The notes under the pieces were generated by a model that saw only the letters and a program-made list of their open reading frames with translations, searched no databases and was not told the DNA's origin. A stretch of DNA of 56,458 nt from Novosphingobium sp. ERN07 (GTDB lineage: Bacteria; Pseudomonadota; Alphaproteobacteria; Sphingomonadales; Sphingomonadaceae): positions 1-56,458 of the forward strand of contig NZ_JABAID010000022.1 of assembly GCF_012641335.1 (NCBI RefSeq), read 5' to 3'. A program made the position numbers and the translations under genes. Below are positions 8,582 to 17,004 of this stretch, one piece after another. Every line of letters begins with the position of its first letter. Position 1 is the stretch's first letter.

Positions 8582-9292
8582 TTATGTGCCTTGGGGACCA
8601 TCGGGCAACCGTCCGGGCGGGAGTGCCACGCGCTGGCCCTCCAGATACCCCATGATGAAGCCGCAGATCTGCTCCACCAGATCGTCGGCACCGATCCCCT
8701 CGGGCGCATCGCGCACATGGCGGCGCATCAGCGCGTGGATCAGCGTTTCGATGTAGAACACGTGCGCCTCCATCCGCGAGAGATCGTATTCGGGGTGATG
8801 GCTCAGGTACAGGCGGATGTTGCCCCGGTTCAGCACTTCCAGCGAGGTGTAGCGGATCACCTGCTCGATCCGTGGAACCTGCAGCGGCAAGTCGATCAGC
8901 ACGAGGCGATTGCGGGTGTAAATGTCCAGCAGCCGCCGGATGGCGATCTTCAGCGCTTCACGCAGCGAGCGGTCCAGCACTTCGATGGTGGACAGGCGGA
9001 TATCCTTGGCAGCGTCGGTGGAAACGCGTTCGTACCAGGCCAGCAGGATCGCTTCGCAGGTGGGAAAGTACTGGTAGAGCGAGCCGATGCTGACCCCGGC
9101 CCGCTCCGCGATCATGCGGGTGTTGAGCGCATCGAATTCATGCGCAGCGGCCAGTCGTTCAGTAGCTTCGAAGATGGCGTCTACCGTGTTCCGCGCGCGC
9201 ATCTGCTGCGGCAGGCGGCGGCGGTGAAGCGCTTTTCGCGGGAGCGGTTCGCCGGTGCGCGGCGCGGGGGTGTTGTTGGTCTGTACGCTCAT
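8582..9292 (-). CDS. TetR-family transcriptional regulator
   Basis: 236 residues with an arginine-rich N-terminal extension (RKALHRRRLPQQMRAR) before the DNA-binding domain (TVDAIFEATERLAA, MIAERAGVSIGSLYQYF). It is transcribed divergently from the first P450 gene across about 165 bases holding a 7-bp inverted repeat at 9318-9336. This layout suggests control of the P450-ferredoxin-SDR operon and of the two TetR genes. The ligand is unknown. Confidence 0.9.
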   Translation of the reverse strand: MSVQTNNTPAPRTGEPLPRKALHRRRLPQQMRARNTVDAIFEATERLAAAHEFDALNTRMIAERAGVSIGSLYQYFPTCEAILLAWYERVSTDAAKDIRLSTIEVLDRSLREALKIAIRRLLDIYTRNRLVLIDLPLQVPRIEQVIRYTSLEVLNRGNIRLYLSHHPEYDLSRMEAHVFYIETLIHALMRRHVRDAPEGIGADDLVEQICGFIMGYLEGQRVALPPGRLPDGPQGT

Positions 9293-9317
9293 GAAAGCTC
9301 TTTGCCAAAACGCGAAT

Positions 9318-9336
9318 AGAATGTGAACAACATTCT
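9318..9336. promoter_or_regulatory. TetR-type operator between divergent regulator and P450 genes
   Basis: AGAATGT and ACATTCT form a perfect 7-bp inverted repeat around a 5-base spacer (GAACA), 26 bases from the regulator start and 123 bases from the P450 start. It does not match the 17-bp palindrome of the rest of the island, so this unit may be under separate control. Confidence 0.55.
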
Positions 9337-9458
9337 TATTATAACCGCATCAGTTATCGAGTCCGGACCGATCCGGCGAGTGTCGTCCCCTTGCCGGACG
9401 CTGCGATAGCGGGGGCGGAACCAAGGGCCGGAGCAGCAATCCGGCAGGATGAAAGGCG

Positions 9459-10688
9459 ATGCAGATGGCAGTTTCGACCAACACCGTGTCTGAAGGCGTG
9501 GCTCGTGCGCCGGTGTGCGACTGGGACATCTATACCCAGCCCGAACTGCTCGAGGACATTCACCTTGGCTGGCATTCGTTGCACGAAAGCGCGCCGGATA
9601 TCTTCTGGACGCCGCGCAACGGCGGGCACTGGGTCATTACCCGGTATGAGGATCAGGTGAAGGTGCTGACCGATCCGGAGCACTTTTCCAGTCGTGAATT
9701 GCACATTCCGCCGATGAACAACGGCGTCATGATGATTCCGCTCAATCTCGATCCGCCCGAGCACACCCGCTACCGCGCGGTGCTGATGAAGCATTTCGGC
9801 CCCGGCCCGATCGCGCGCATGGAGCCCAAGCTGGTGGCATGGGCCAATCGCCTGATCGACAGGGTCATCGCCGATGGGCAATGCGATTTCACCGAAACGC
9901 TGGGGGCGGGATTCCCGGTCTCGGTGTTCATGGAACTGGCCGGGATGCCGCTCGACCGGTTCGACGAATTCCGCAGTATCGTGCTTGAATACTTCAGCAA
10001 CATCACACCCGAACGGCGCGGTCAGTTGCAGGACCGGATATTCACAATCTGGCGCGAGCTGTTCGACGAAAAGCGCCGCAATCCGGCGGACGATCTCGCT
10101 ACCAGCCTGATCGAGGCCGAGGTGCGCGGGCGCAAGCTGACGCAGGATGAGCTGGAGTCGATCGGCTACCTGCTGTTCCTCGGCGGGCTGGACACGGTCG
10201 CCAATGCGCTGACCTTCTCTTTCCGCAATCTTGCTCAGCGCCCCGATCTGCAGGCGAGACTCGTGGCCGAGCCTGAAAAGCTACCCGACTACGTCGAGGA
10301 ATCGCTGCGCCGCTTCGCTGTCGTCAACCAGACGCGCATCGTGAAGAAGGATATCGAGATCAAGGGCGCGCAATTCCGCGAAGGGCAGATGCTCATCTGC
10401 CCGCTGACGAGCGCCGGGCTGGATGAACGGCGCAATCCCGATCCCGAGGCATTCGACATCGACCGCCCGGATCGCGGCCACATCACCTTTTCCATCGGTG
10501 CGCACACCTGCATCGGCAATATGCTGGCGCGGCTGGAAATGCGCGTGTTCACGCGCGAATGGCTCAAGCGCATCGCGAACTTCACGCTCGATGGCGCGGA
10601 CAAGCCTTCGTGGCGCCCGGGCATGGTCATGGCGCTGGAGCACCTGAAGCTGAAGTGGGACGCACGTCCGACCGATGCAGCGGCCTGA
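9459..10688 (+). CDS. Cytochrome P450, CYP101 (P450cam)-like
   Basis: Bacterial class I P450 that hydroxylates a small lipophilic substrate using electrons from a [2Fe-2S] ferredoxin. The 409 residues show the I-helix GGLDTVANAL (Asp-Thr proton-relay pair), the K-helix EESLRR, and the heme loop FSIGAHTCIG with the cysteine ligand at residue 351. GGLDTV is characteristic of the CYP101 family, which in sphingomonads oxidises terpenoids and norisoprenoids (family knowledge). A ferredoxin gene follows after 17 bases. Substrate unknown; it may catalyse the first oxidation of the island's substrate. Confidence 0.93.
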   Translation: MQMAVSTNTVSEGVARAPVCDWDIYTQPELLEDIHLGWHSLHESAPDIFWTPRNGGHWVITRYEDQVKVLTDPEHFSSRELHIPPMNNGVMMIPLNLDPPEHTRYRAVLMKHFGPGPIARMEPKLVAWANRLIDRVIADGQCDFTETLGAGFPVSVFMELAGMPLDRFDEFRSIVLEYFSNITPERRGQLQDRIFTIWRELFDEKRRNPADDLATSLIEAEVRGRKLTQDELESIGYLLFLGGLDTVANALTFSFRNLAQRPDLQARLVAEPEKLPDYVEESLRRFAVVNQTRIVKKDIEIKGAQFREGQMLICPLTSAGLDERRNPDPEAFDIDRPDRGHITFSIGAHTCIGNMLARLEMRVFTREWLKRIANFTLDGADKPSWRPGMVMALEHLKLKWDARPTDAAA

Positions 10689-10705
10689 CCGGACGAAGGA
10701 GGAAC

Positions 10706-11032
10706 ATGATGTCCAAGCTGACAGTCACGCTGCGTTCGGGCGAGCGCCGTGAAATCGAGGGCAAGGTCGGGGAAACGGTAAAGGCAGTCATTCTCGATGC
10801 CGGGATCTACGAAGTGCACGGCATCACCAACTGCGGCGGTTGCTGCTCCTGCGGGACATGCCATGTGATCTTCGACGATACGGTAGCGGAACTGCTGCCC
10901 GCACCCGAGGAATGCGAACTCGATCTGCTGGATATCGTGCCTGATCGCGCGGCGGGATCGCGGCTGGCATGCCAGGTACAGTTCACGGACCTCCTCGATG
11001 GTGCAGCCGTGCGCATCGGGTCTGGCGAGTGA
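10706..11032 (+). CDS. [2Fe-2S] ferredoxin, P450-type
   Basis: The 108-residue putidaredoxin-like protein is the likely electron donor to the preceding P450. Cluster ligands are C43, C49 and C52 in NCGGCCSCGTCH and a fourth cysteine in LACQV (about residue 90). Two additional cysteines (C46, C47) inside the loop are unusual and recur in the second ferredoxin. AAGGAGG precedes ATGATG, so the start may be 10706 or 10709. The stop overlaps the SDR start (GTGA). No ferredoxin reductase is encoded in the window. Confidence 0.92.
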   Translation: MMSKLTVTLRSGERREIEGKVGETVKAVILDAGIYEVHGITNCGGCCSCGTCHVIFDDTVAELLPAPEECELDLLDIVPDRAAGSRLACQVQFTDLLDGAAVRIGSGE

Positions 11033-11856
11033 GCACGCCACACCCCGCGGTAGTGGCCGCGCGGATGGCAGGTCGCTGCGTGGTGGTCACCGGCGCTGCA
11101 TCGCCGCGCGGTATCGGCTTTGCCACGGCAGCCCGGCTCGCCGCCGAAGGCGCAAGCGTGGTGATGACCGACATCGATGGCGAGGCGGTGCGGGCAAGGG
11201 CGGATGAACTGCAGGCGCAGGGTTTCGCGGCCACGGGTCTGGCGCAGGACGTGACCGACGAGGCCGGGTGGGACAGCCTGATCGCCGACGTCGTGGCGCG
11301 CTCGGGCCGGATCGACGGGCTGGTCAACAACGCAGGCATCGTCATGCTCGCACCAGTGGAGGAGACCGGTCTCGATGCCTGGAACCGGCAGGTGGAGATC
11401 AATCTGACAGGCGTTTTCCTGGGCTGCCGGGCTGCCATGCGCCGGATGACTGCACAGGTCGGCGATGGGGCTGACGGCGGGGCTGGCGGCGAGGTCGGTG
11501 GGGGCGTCATCGTCAACGTGGCGTCGGTGGCGGGATTGGTCGGGATGCGCCGCACGGCCGCCTACGCTGCCAGCAAGGGCGGAGTACGCCTGCTGTCGAA
11601 GACGTTGGCACTGGAGGGTGCGCCGCACCGTATCCGAGTCAATTCGGTGTACCCCGGCGTAATCGAAACCGACATCCAGCAAGGCGTGCGCAGTGCAAAC
11701 CCGTCGGATTCCGCCGCGATCTCCGCTGCCGTACCGCTTGGCCGCACGGGCCATCCGAATGACCTTGCGGCGGCCATTGCGTTTCTTCTGTCTGACGATG
11801 CCGCCTATGTCACCGGGGCCGAACTGGTCGTCGATGGAGGCCTGACCGCGCAGTGA
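11029..11856 (+). CDS. Short-chain dehydrogenase/reductase (SDR)
   Basis: NAD(P)-dependent oxidoreductase, 275 residues from the GTG overlapping the ferredoxin stop. The cofactor loop TGAASPRGIG follows the first strand; LVNNAG, the catalytic serine in VNVASVAG and the Tyr-Lys pair in YAASK are all present. The segment between the fourth and fifth strands carries a glycine-rich insertion (GDGADGGAGGEVGGG). Coupled translation with a P450 and ferredoxin suggests it oxidises the alcohol made by the P450. ATG at 11065 is an alternative start. Confidence 0.9.
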   Translation: MSTPHPAVVAARMAGRCVVVTGAASPRGIGFATAARLAAEGASVVMTDIDGEAVRARADELQAQGFAATGLAQDVTDEAGWDSLIADVVARSGRIDGLVNNAGIVMLAPVEETGLDAWNRQVEINLTGVFLGCRAAMRRMTAQVGDGADGGAGGEVGGGVIVNVASVAGLVGMRRTAAYAASKGGVRLLSKTLALEGAPHRIRVNSVYPGVIETDIQQGVRSANPSDSAAISAAVPLGRTGHPNDLAAAIAFLLSDDAAYVTGAELVVDGGLTAQ

Positions 11857-11941
11857 TGCGGTCACTGCGTCCGCTTGCGGGCGGTGGGGCCTTCCATGCT
11901 TTTCGGATCGTGATTGACAAGCGGACAAGTATTTTGCCAAC

Positions 11942-11976
11942 GTGCGATCATAAAACAATCGTGCGTTAATCGATCA
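11942..11976. promoter_or_regulatory. Operator-like sites before the second P450
   Basis: CGTGCGTTAATCGATCA (11960-11976) matches the island's 17-bp pattern in most positions. A half-site GTGCGATCAT lies just upstream at 11942-11951. Both are within 60 bases of the P450 start at 11998. Confidence 0.5.
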
Positions 11977-11997
11977 AATTGCTATGGTGAGGATGGG

Positions 11998-13194
11998 ATG
12001 ACGGACGAAGTGCAAACGCTCGACACCTTTGATATTCACGCCGTCAATGCGCGCGCAGGCGCCGAATGCCTCTGGGCGCAGATGCGCGACATGACCGGGC
12101 TCTATCATAGCGACCGTTACGGCGGATACTATGTCGCCGCACGGTATGACGACGTGCTCAAGGTGCTGACCAACCCCAAGGTATTCTCGTCGGCGCGCGG
12201 CATCACTCTGCCGCCTCCCACGGCCATCCGCTCCATGCACGTGCCCGCGGAAGTCGATCCCCCAATGCACGGGCAGTATCGCGCGCTGCTGATGCCCTTT
12301 GTCACGCCTGAACAGGCGCGCCGACGCGAGCCTGCCATCCGCGCCATCGCGCGCGAACTGGTTGCTGCCATTCCGGATGGAGAGCCGGTCGACTTTGTCC
12401 GTGCCCTTGCGCGCCCGTTGCCGATCCGCGTCACGCTGGCCTTCATGGACCTGCCCGACGCCGACGCGCCCGATCTGGAAGACCTCGTCGAGGCGCTGCA
12501 CCGCGATGTGGCCACGGGCGTTTCAAGCGGGGCAATCAACCGGCTGGAGGACTACGCACGGCTCGCGCTCAACCGTCGCCGTGCCACGGCCATCCGAGCC
12601 GACGAAGACCTGCTCTCATCCATCGTGCTGGGCGAGGTTGCGGGACGTCCGCTGACCGAGGAGGAACAGGTATCCATGGTCCGCCTGTTGCTGATCGGTG
12701 GTTTCGACACGACGTCCGCGACGCTTGCGGAAACCGCACGCTGGCTGGCAACCAACCCTGATGAAGCCGCAAGCCTTCGCGCAGATCCGACGCAGATTCC
12801 CGCAGTGGTTGAAGAACTGGTGCGCTTCACCTCGCCCGCGACCTATTTGCGGCGCGAAGTGACAGAGCCGGTGGAACTGGGCGGAACGATGCTGAAGCCA
12901 GGAGATTCCGTGCTGGTTGCATTTGGCGCGGCCAACCGCGACGTCACGCGCTTTGCCTGTCCGGATGCAATCGATCCGCATCGCAAGCCCAACCCGCATC
13001 TGGGCTTTGGCGCGGGCAACCACCGCTGTATCGGATCGTTCATCGGCAAGGCCGAACTGAAGGTGGCGTTCGAGGAAATGCTCGCCGCCTTCTCTGATTT
13101 CCGCATTGATGAGAGTCGCCCCATCCGTCACCTCAGCGGGTTGGGGCAGGGCATCATCGCGCTGCCGATGGTCTTTACCCGCGCGCGTAACTGA
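11998..13194 (+). CDS. Cytochrome P450
   Basis: Second class I bacterial P450, 398 residues. I-helix GGFDTTSATL, K-helix EELVRF and heme loop FGAGNHRCIGS, with the cysteine ligand near residue 344. ATG at 11998 follows GGTGAGG; the longer frame from 11914 runs through the operator region and is unlikely. It lies upstream of a crotonase and a second ferredoxin, giving a P450-crotonase-ferredoxin unit. It is clearly divergent from the first P450, so it probably oxidises a different position or intermediate. Confidence 0.93.
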   Translation: MTDEVQTLDTFDIHAVNARAGAECLWAQMRDMTGLYHSDRYGGYYVAARYDDVLKVLTNPKVFSSARGITLPPPTAIRSMHVPAEVDPPMHGQYRALLMPFVTPEQARRREPAIRAIARELVAAIPDGEPVDFVRALARPLPIRVTLAFMDLPDADAPDLEDLVEALHRDVATGVSSGAINRLEDYARLALNRRRATAIRADEDLLSSIVLGEVAGRPLTEEEQVSMVRLLLIGGFDTTSATLAETARWLATNPDEAASLRADPTQIPAVVEELVRFTSPATYLRREVTEPVELGGTMLKPGDSVLVAFGAANRDVTRFACPDAIDPHRKPNPHLGFGAGNHRCIGSFIGKAELKVAFEEMLAAFSDFRIDESRPIRHLSGLGQGIIALPMVFTRARN

Positions 13195-13224
13195 CCCGCG
13201 CCCGCATTGCAGAAAGGAAGGATC

Positions 13225-14031
13225 GTGCCAGCGATCGACCCCACCCGCTACGAATGGATCAAGATCGACAAGGGGCATGACGGTATCGTCACTCTGACGC
13301 TCAACAATCCTCGCCGCAAGAATGCGGTGTCGCGCCCCATGCACCGCGAACTGGAGCGCATATGGGACGACATCGACGCCGACGACGATATCCGTGTCGT
13401 CATCCTCACCGGGGAAGGCGACGCCTTCTGCGCAGGAACCGACTTGTCAGTGCAAGATGCGGAGAACGAGGCCGGCCGCAAGAAGCGTCCGCCCACGCGC
13501 GGAGCACGGCGCCTGTTCTGGAACATGCTCGATGCCGAAAAGCCGATCATCGCCAAGGTGCGCGGGCCGGCCTATGGCGTGGGTGTCAACATCGCGTTGG
13601 CGTGCGACATGGTGATCGCCGCCGAGGGCGCGCGGTTCTGTGATTCCCACGTACGCATGGGCATCGCGCCGGGCGATGGCGGTGCGGCGCTGTTCCCGCT
13701 GCTGCTGGGTTTCCACCGCGCCAAGGAATACCTGATGCTGGGCGAACCGATCGAGGCCAGTAAGGCTATCGAGATCGGCCTCATCAATTATTGTGTGCCC
13801 GATGCCGAACTTGACGCCTTTGTTGACGGTTTCGCCCAGCGCCTGACCAAGGGGGCGCCGCTGGCGATTTCTTATGCCAAGATGTCGGTCAACCTGCTGC
13901 TCAAGCAGATGACCGCAGGCGCGTTCGAAACCTCGCTCGCTTACGACCAACTCACCCTGTTTACCGACGATCACAAGGAAGGCGCAAAGGCGTTCCTTGA
14001 AAAGCGTCCGCCCGCATTCAAGGGAAGCTGA
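13225..14031 (+). CDS. Enoyl-CoA hydratase/isomerase (crotonase) family protein
   Basis: 268 residues from the GTG at 13225 after AAAGGAAGGA. Crotonase signatures: NNPRRKNAVSRPMHREL, the oxyanion-hole strands FCAGTDLS and GPAYGVGVNIALACD, and MGIAPGDGGAALFPLLLG in place of the usual active-site region. It may hydrate, isomerise or cleave a CoA-bound intermediate. Hydration is the conservative guess, but ring-cleaving crotonases share this fold. It sits between the P450 and ferredoxin genes. Confidence 0.9.
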   Translation: MPAIDPTRYEWIKIDKGHDGIVTLTLNNPRRKNAVSRPMHRELERIWDDIDADDDIRVVILTGEGDAFCAGTDLSVQDAENEAGRKKRPPTRGARRLFWNMLDAEKPIIAKVRGPAYGVGVNIALACDMVIAAEGARFCDSHVRMGIAPGDGGAALFPLLLGFHRAKEYLMLGEPIEASKAIEIGLINYCVPDAELDAFVDGFAQRLTKGAPLAISYAKMSVNLLLKQMTAGAFETSLAYDQLTLFTDDHKEGAKAFLEKRPPAFKGS

Positions 14032-14036
14032 CCCTC

Positions 14037-14354
14037 ATGACCAAGTTGATCGTCCGCCGCCGCGATGGCAGCGAAGCCGCAATTGAAGGGCAGGACGGCC
14101 TTTCGGTGATGGAACTGATCCGCGACAACGGTATCGACGAATTGCTGGCGCTGTGCGGTGGCTGCTGTTCGTGCGCGACCTGCCACGTCTATGTCGATCC
14201 GGCCTTTGCTGCGCAGGTGCCTGCGATGACCGAGGACGAAAACGACCTTCTGGACAGCTCCGATCACCGCACGCCGGCATCGCGCCTTTCCTGCCAGATC
14301 AAGCTGACGCCGGAGCTTGACGGCCTAACCGTGACCATCGCGCCTGAGGATTGA
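14037..14354 (+). CDS. [2Fe-2S] ferredoxin, P450-type
   Basis: 105 residues, related to the ferredoxin at 10706. Ligands lie in LCGGCCSCATCH and LSCQI. As in its relative, the loop carries two extra cysteines. It probably serves the P450 at 11998. It is the last gene of the forward unit and faces the convergent IclR gene. Confidence 0.92.
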   Translation: MTKLIVRRRDGSEAAIEGQDGLSVMELIRDNGIDELLALCGGCCSCATCHVYVDPAFAAQVPAMTEDENDLLDSSDHRTPASRLSCQIKLTPELDGLTVTIAPED

Positions 14355-14486
14355 GCGCTGTCCTGCGCTTTGGGACCGATCTGGCCGAAGTCACGCCCGG
14401 CATCGACCAGCTGTGTCGGCTCCGCCTGGGCGACATTGGCGAGAGCACTGCACTTTCCTTCGCTATCGCCAAATGTCATCGCGGGT

Positions 14487-14502
14487 GTGTCAGGACTGAC
14501 AC
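14487..14502. terminator. Perfect inverted repeat between convergent genes
   Basis: GTGTCAG-GA-CTGACAC lies in the gap between the ferredoxin and IclR 3' ends. It could fold as a short bidirectional terminator stem, but the loop is only 2 bases and no T-run follows, so a protein-binding site is equally possible. Confidence 0.35.
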
Positions 14503-14537
14503 TTCCAGCCCATTACTTCTAAGACAGTGGCGCTTTT

Positions 14538-15347
14538 TCAGGGAAGGATCTCGGCCAGTTCGCGCTGCATGTCGATCAACGCCTCCAGAATCTCGCCCCG
14601 GATGCGCTCGGGCGATCCGCGCGAGACGTGCAGGCCCACCGTCACTGCAGCTACGGCTTCACCGGCAAAGTTGACGATCGGCACCGCGACGGAGCGGGAA
14701 TTCAGTTCCAGCTCCTGATCGATATAGGCAAAGCCCTGCTCACGCACGGTCTTGAGCTCGGCCATCAGAGCCTTGACGGTGGTCAGCGTGTGGTCGGTAA
14801 AGCGGGTGCGTTCGCTTGCCTCGATCAGCTCGCGCGCCTGATCTTCGGGCAGGGCGGCCAGCAGCACCCGGCCCAGCGACGTGCAATAGGCGGGCAGGCG
14901 GCTGCCCGGATGCAGCCCTGCGCCAACGATGCGGTGGTGCGATGAACGGGCGATATAGACCACCTCGGTGCCATCCAGCACCGCCGCCGAGCAGGACTCG
15001 CGGATACGGTCTGCCAGCCGGTCGAGCGAAGGCCGAACCAGGCGCGGCAGCGACGCTGCCAGATAGGAGTGGCCCAGGCTGAGGATCCGCGGCGTCAGTT
15101 CGAAATAGCGGTCGTCGGTCTTGGCATAGCCTTTCTGCACCAGCGTCAGCAGGCAGCGCCGGGCCGAGGCGCGATCCAGTTCGGCCAGCCGCGCCACTTC
15201 CGCAATGGTCAGGCGGTTGCGCCCGCGCCCGAACGCCTCGATCACCGACAGGCCCTTGGCAAAGCCGCCCATCCGATCGACGTCGCGCAGCGGCTTCTTG
15301 CCCTCATCGCCTGTCGCCGTTGCGATGTCTTCTGCTTCGCGGTCCAC
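14538..15347 (-). CDS. IclR-family regulator of the PcaR/PobR type
   Basis: Likely regulator of the catabolic island. The 269 residues start at the GTG preceded by GGGAGGA; the upstream GTG at 15383 would lie inside an operator. The N-terminal winged helix (FAKGLSVIEAFG, LTIAEVARLAELDRASARRC, LLTLVQKGYA) has wording typical of the PcaR/PcaU/PobR branch, which controls aromatic and beta-ketoadipate genes. The C-terminal effector domain includes DGTEVVYIARS and SLGRVLLAALPEDQ. It is the last gene of an ALDH-GMC-IclR unit, with a copy of the 17-bp palindrome just upstream suggesting autoregulation. Whether it activates or represses is unknown. Confidence 0.92.
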   Translation of the reverse strand: MDREAEDIATATGDEGKKPLRDVDRMGGFAKGLSVIEAFGRGRNRLTIAEVARLAELDRASARRCLLTLVQKGYAKTDDRYFELTPRILSLGHSYLAASLPRLVRPSLDRLADRIRESCSAAVLDGTEVVYIARSSHHRIVGAGLHPGSRLPAYCTSLGRVLLAALPEDQARELIEASERTRFTDHTLTTVKALMAELKTVREQGFAYIDQELELNSRSVAVPIVNFAGEAVAAVTVGLHVSRGSPERIRGEILEALIDMQRELAEILP

Positions 15348-15368
15348 AGTTCCTCCCGTTGGCGATTG

Positions 15369-15385
15369 CGTGCGATAATGCACCA
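15369..15385. promoter_or_regulatory. Operator-like site before the IclR gene
   Basis: CGTGCGATAATGCACCA contains GTGC-GATAAT-GCAC, a symmetric variant of the island palindrome, 23 bases before the preferred start of the IclR gene. It lies in the 46-base gap after the GMC gene, the right place for autoregulation. Confidence 0.5.
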
Positions 15386-15393
15386 GACGCGCT

Positions 15394-17004
15394 CTAGCGG
15401 GCTTCTGCGCCAGCGTCCATGATCAGGTCAGCCGCGCGCCATGCCACGGCCATGGCCGGCGCGTTGATGTTGCCAGCCAGCATGAACGGGAAGATCGATG
15501 TGTCTACCACGCGCAACCCTTCCACGCCGCGTACGCGGCAATGCGGGTCTACCACCGAGCCAGCGTCCTTGCCCATGCGGCAGGTGCCGCTGGAATGATA
15601 GTTGGCATAGCCGAAGCGCAGATATGCGGCGTCGATCTGCTCTGCACTGGTGCAGGCAGGGCCGGGACGGGTTTCTGCCTCGATCAGCCCGTCCAGCGGG
15701 GGCTGCGCGGCAAACTTGCGAACATAGTCGAACATCATCGGAATCATCGCCTTGTCCCATGCGTCCGACCCATAGTTGGGTGTGATCGCGGGCAGGGCGG
15801 ACGGATCGCGCGAGGCAATGGCCACGGACCCGCGTGAACGAGGGCGAATGGGATAGATGCAGATGTTGAAGCCGCCGTGGTCCTCGATCTTGAGTGGTAC
15901 CGCATCGAAGTTGAACGAATAGGGCGAGATCAGCAGTTGCAGGTCCGGCCGGTCCAGCGCCGGATCGGACTTGGCATAGGCTGCCATGTCGTATGCACCG
16001 CCCGCCATCGCACCGCGATGCGTCAGGTAATATTTCAGGACGCTGCGCACCAGATGCAGGCCCCGGAACTCCCGGTTCTGTGAAAGCGCGTCGGGAACCC
16101 TCCACTGGAAGACCAGCCCGCGATGTTCGAACAGGTTCTGCCCCACGGCGGGCACGTCGGCTATCACAGGGATGCCAAGCGCTTCGAGATGCGGTGCCGC
16201 GCCGATGCCGGAGCGCTGAAGGATGGCGGGGCTGCCATGGGTGCCGCTGCTCAGGATCACTTCGCGTCCGGCGGAGAAGGTCACCGCCGCTCCCTCCAGC
16301 GTCGCGGCCACGCCCACGGCGCGCGCGCCGTCGAACAGCACACGGTCAACAACGACGCCCGTCCGCACGGTCAGGTTGGGGCGGTGTGCCACCGGGTGCA
16401 GAAACGCGGTGGCCGCACTCTGACGCTTTCCCTTCCAGATCGTGCGCGGGGCATAGCCGATACGTTCACGGTCTTCGGGATCGTTGATGTCCTCCATCGG
16501 CACCAGCCCGAGCGCGCGGCCGGCCTCGATGGCGGCTTCGGTGATGCGCGACTTCACTTCGGGCAGCGATATGCGCAGCGGCCCGCGTGCGCCACGTGTC
16601 GGCGTTCCGCCCAGTTCATGCGCTTCCATCGCGCGATAGGCAGCGCCGATGTGGTGCCACGCCCAGTCGTCGCTGGTCTGCGCGGCCAGTTCGTCGAAGT
16701 CCGGGCGGCTGCCGCGCACATAGACCATACCGTTGACCGCGCTCGATCCGCCCAGCGTGCGCCCGCGCGCCCAGATCTCGGCCACGTTGTTGGAGCGCGC
16801 CTCGGGCGTGGTTGCATAGAGCCACACGTAGCGCAGGTCCGACATCACTTTCGCCAAACCACGGGGCATCGATATGAACGGGTGCGCATCGCGCCCACCC
16901 GCTTCGAGCAACAAGACGCGCATCGCCGGATCTGCGCTCAGGCGATTGGCCAGAACGCAGCCGGCCGACCCTGCACCGACGATGATGTAGTCGAAATCAG
17001 CCAT
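15394..17004 (-). CDS. GMC-family FAD-dependent alcohol dehydrogenase/oxidase
   Basis: Oxidises an alcohol to an aldehyde or ketone using FAD. The 536 residues show the dinucleotide fold DYIIVGAGSAGCVLANRL, GMC signature 1 around GRTLGGSSAVNGMVYVRG, signature 2 around SSGTHGSPAILQRSGIG, the catalytic histidine in NYHSSGTCRMG, and NINAPAMAVAWR at the C-terminus. Length and motifs match choline-dehydrogenase-like enzymes. Its start codon shares one base with the stop of the aldehyde dehydrogenase upstream, suggesting successive alcohol and aldehyde oxidation. Confidence 0.93.
   Translation of the reverse strand: MADFDYIIVGAGSAGCVLANRLSADPAMRVLLLEAGGRDAHPFISMPRGLAKVMSDLRYVWLYATTPEARSNNVAEIWARGRTLGGSSAVNGMVYVRGSRPDFDELAAQTSDDWAWHHIGAAYRAMEAHELGGTPTRGARGPLRISLPEVKSRITEAAIEAGRALGLVPMEDINDPEDRERIGYAPRTIWKGKRQSAATAFLHPVAHRPNLTVRTGVVVDRVLFDGARAVGVAATLEGAAVTFSAGREVILSSGTHGSPAILQRSGIGAAPHLEALGIPVIADVPAVGQNLFEHRGLVFQWRVPDALSQNREFRGLHLVRSVLKYYLTHRGAMAGGAYDMAAYAKSDPALDRPDLQLLISPYSFNFDAVPLKIEDHGGFNICIYPIRPRSRGSVAIASRDPSALPAITPNYGSDAWDKAMIPMMFDYVRKFAAQPPLDGLIEAETRPGPACTSAEQIDAAYLRFGYANYHSSGTCRMGKDAGSVVDPHCRVRGVEGLRVVDTSIFPFMLAGNINAPAMAVAWRAADLIMDAGAEAR

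Noticed and set aside
8462..9319. 285-codon forward frame opposite the second TetR gene
   Set aside because: Antisense to a clear TetR gene; translation is low in recognisable structure.
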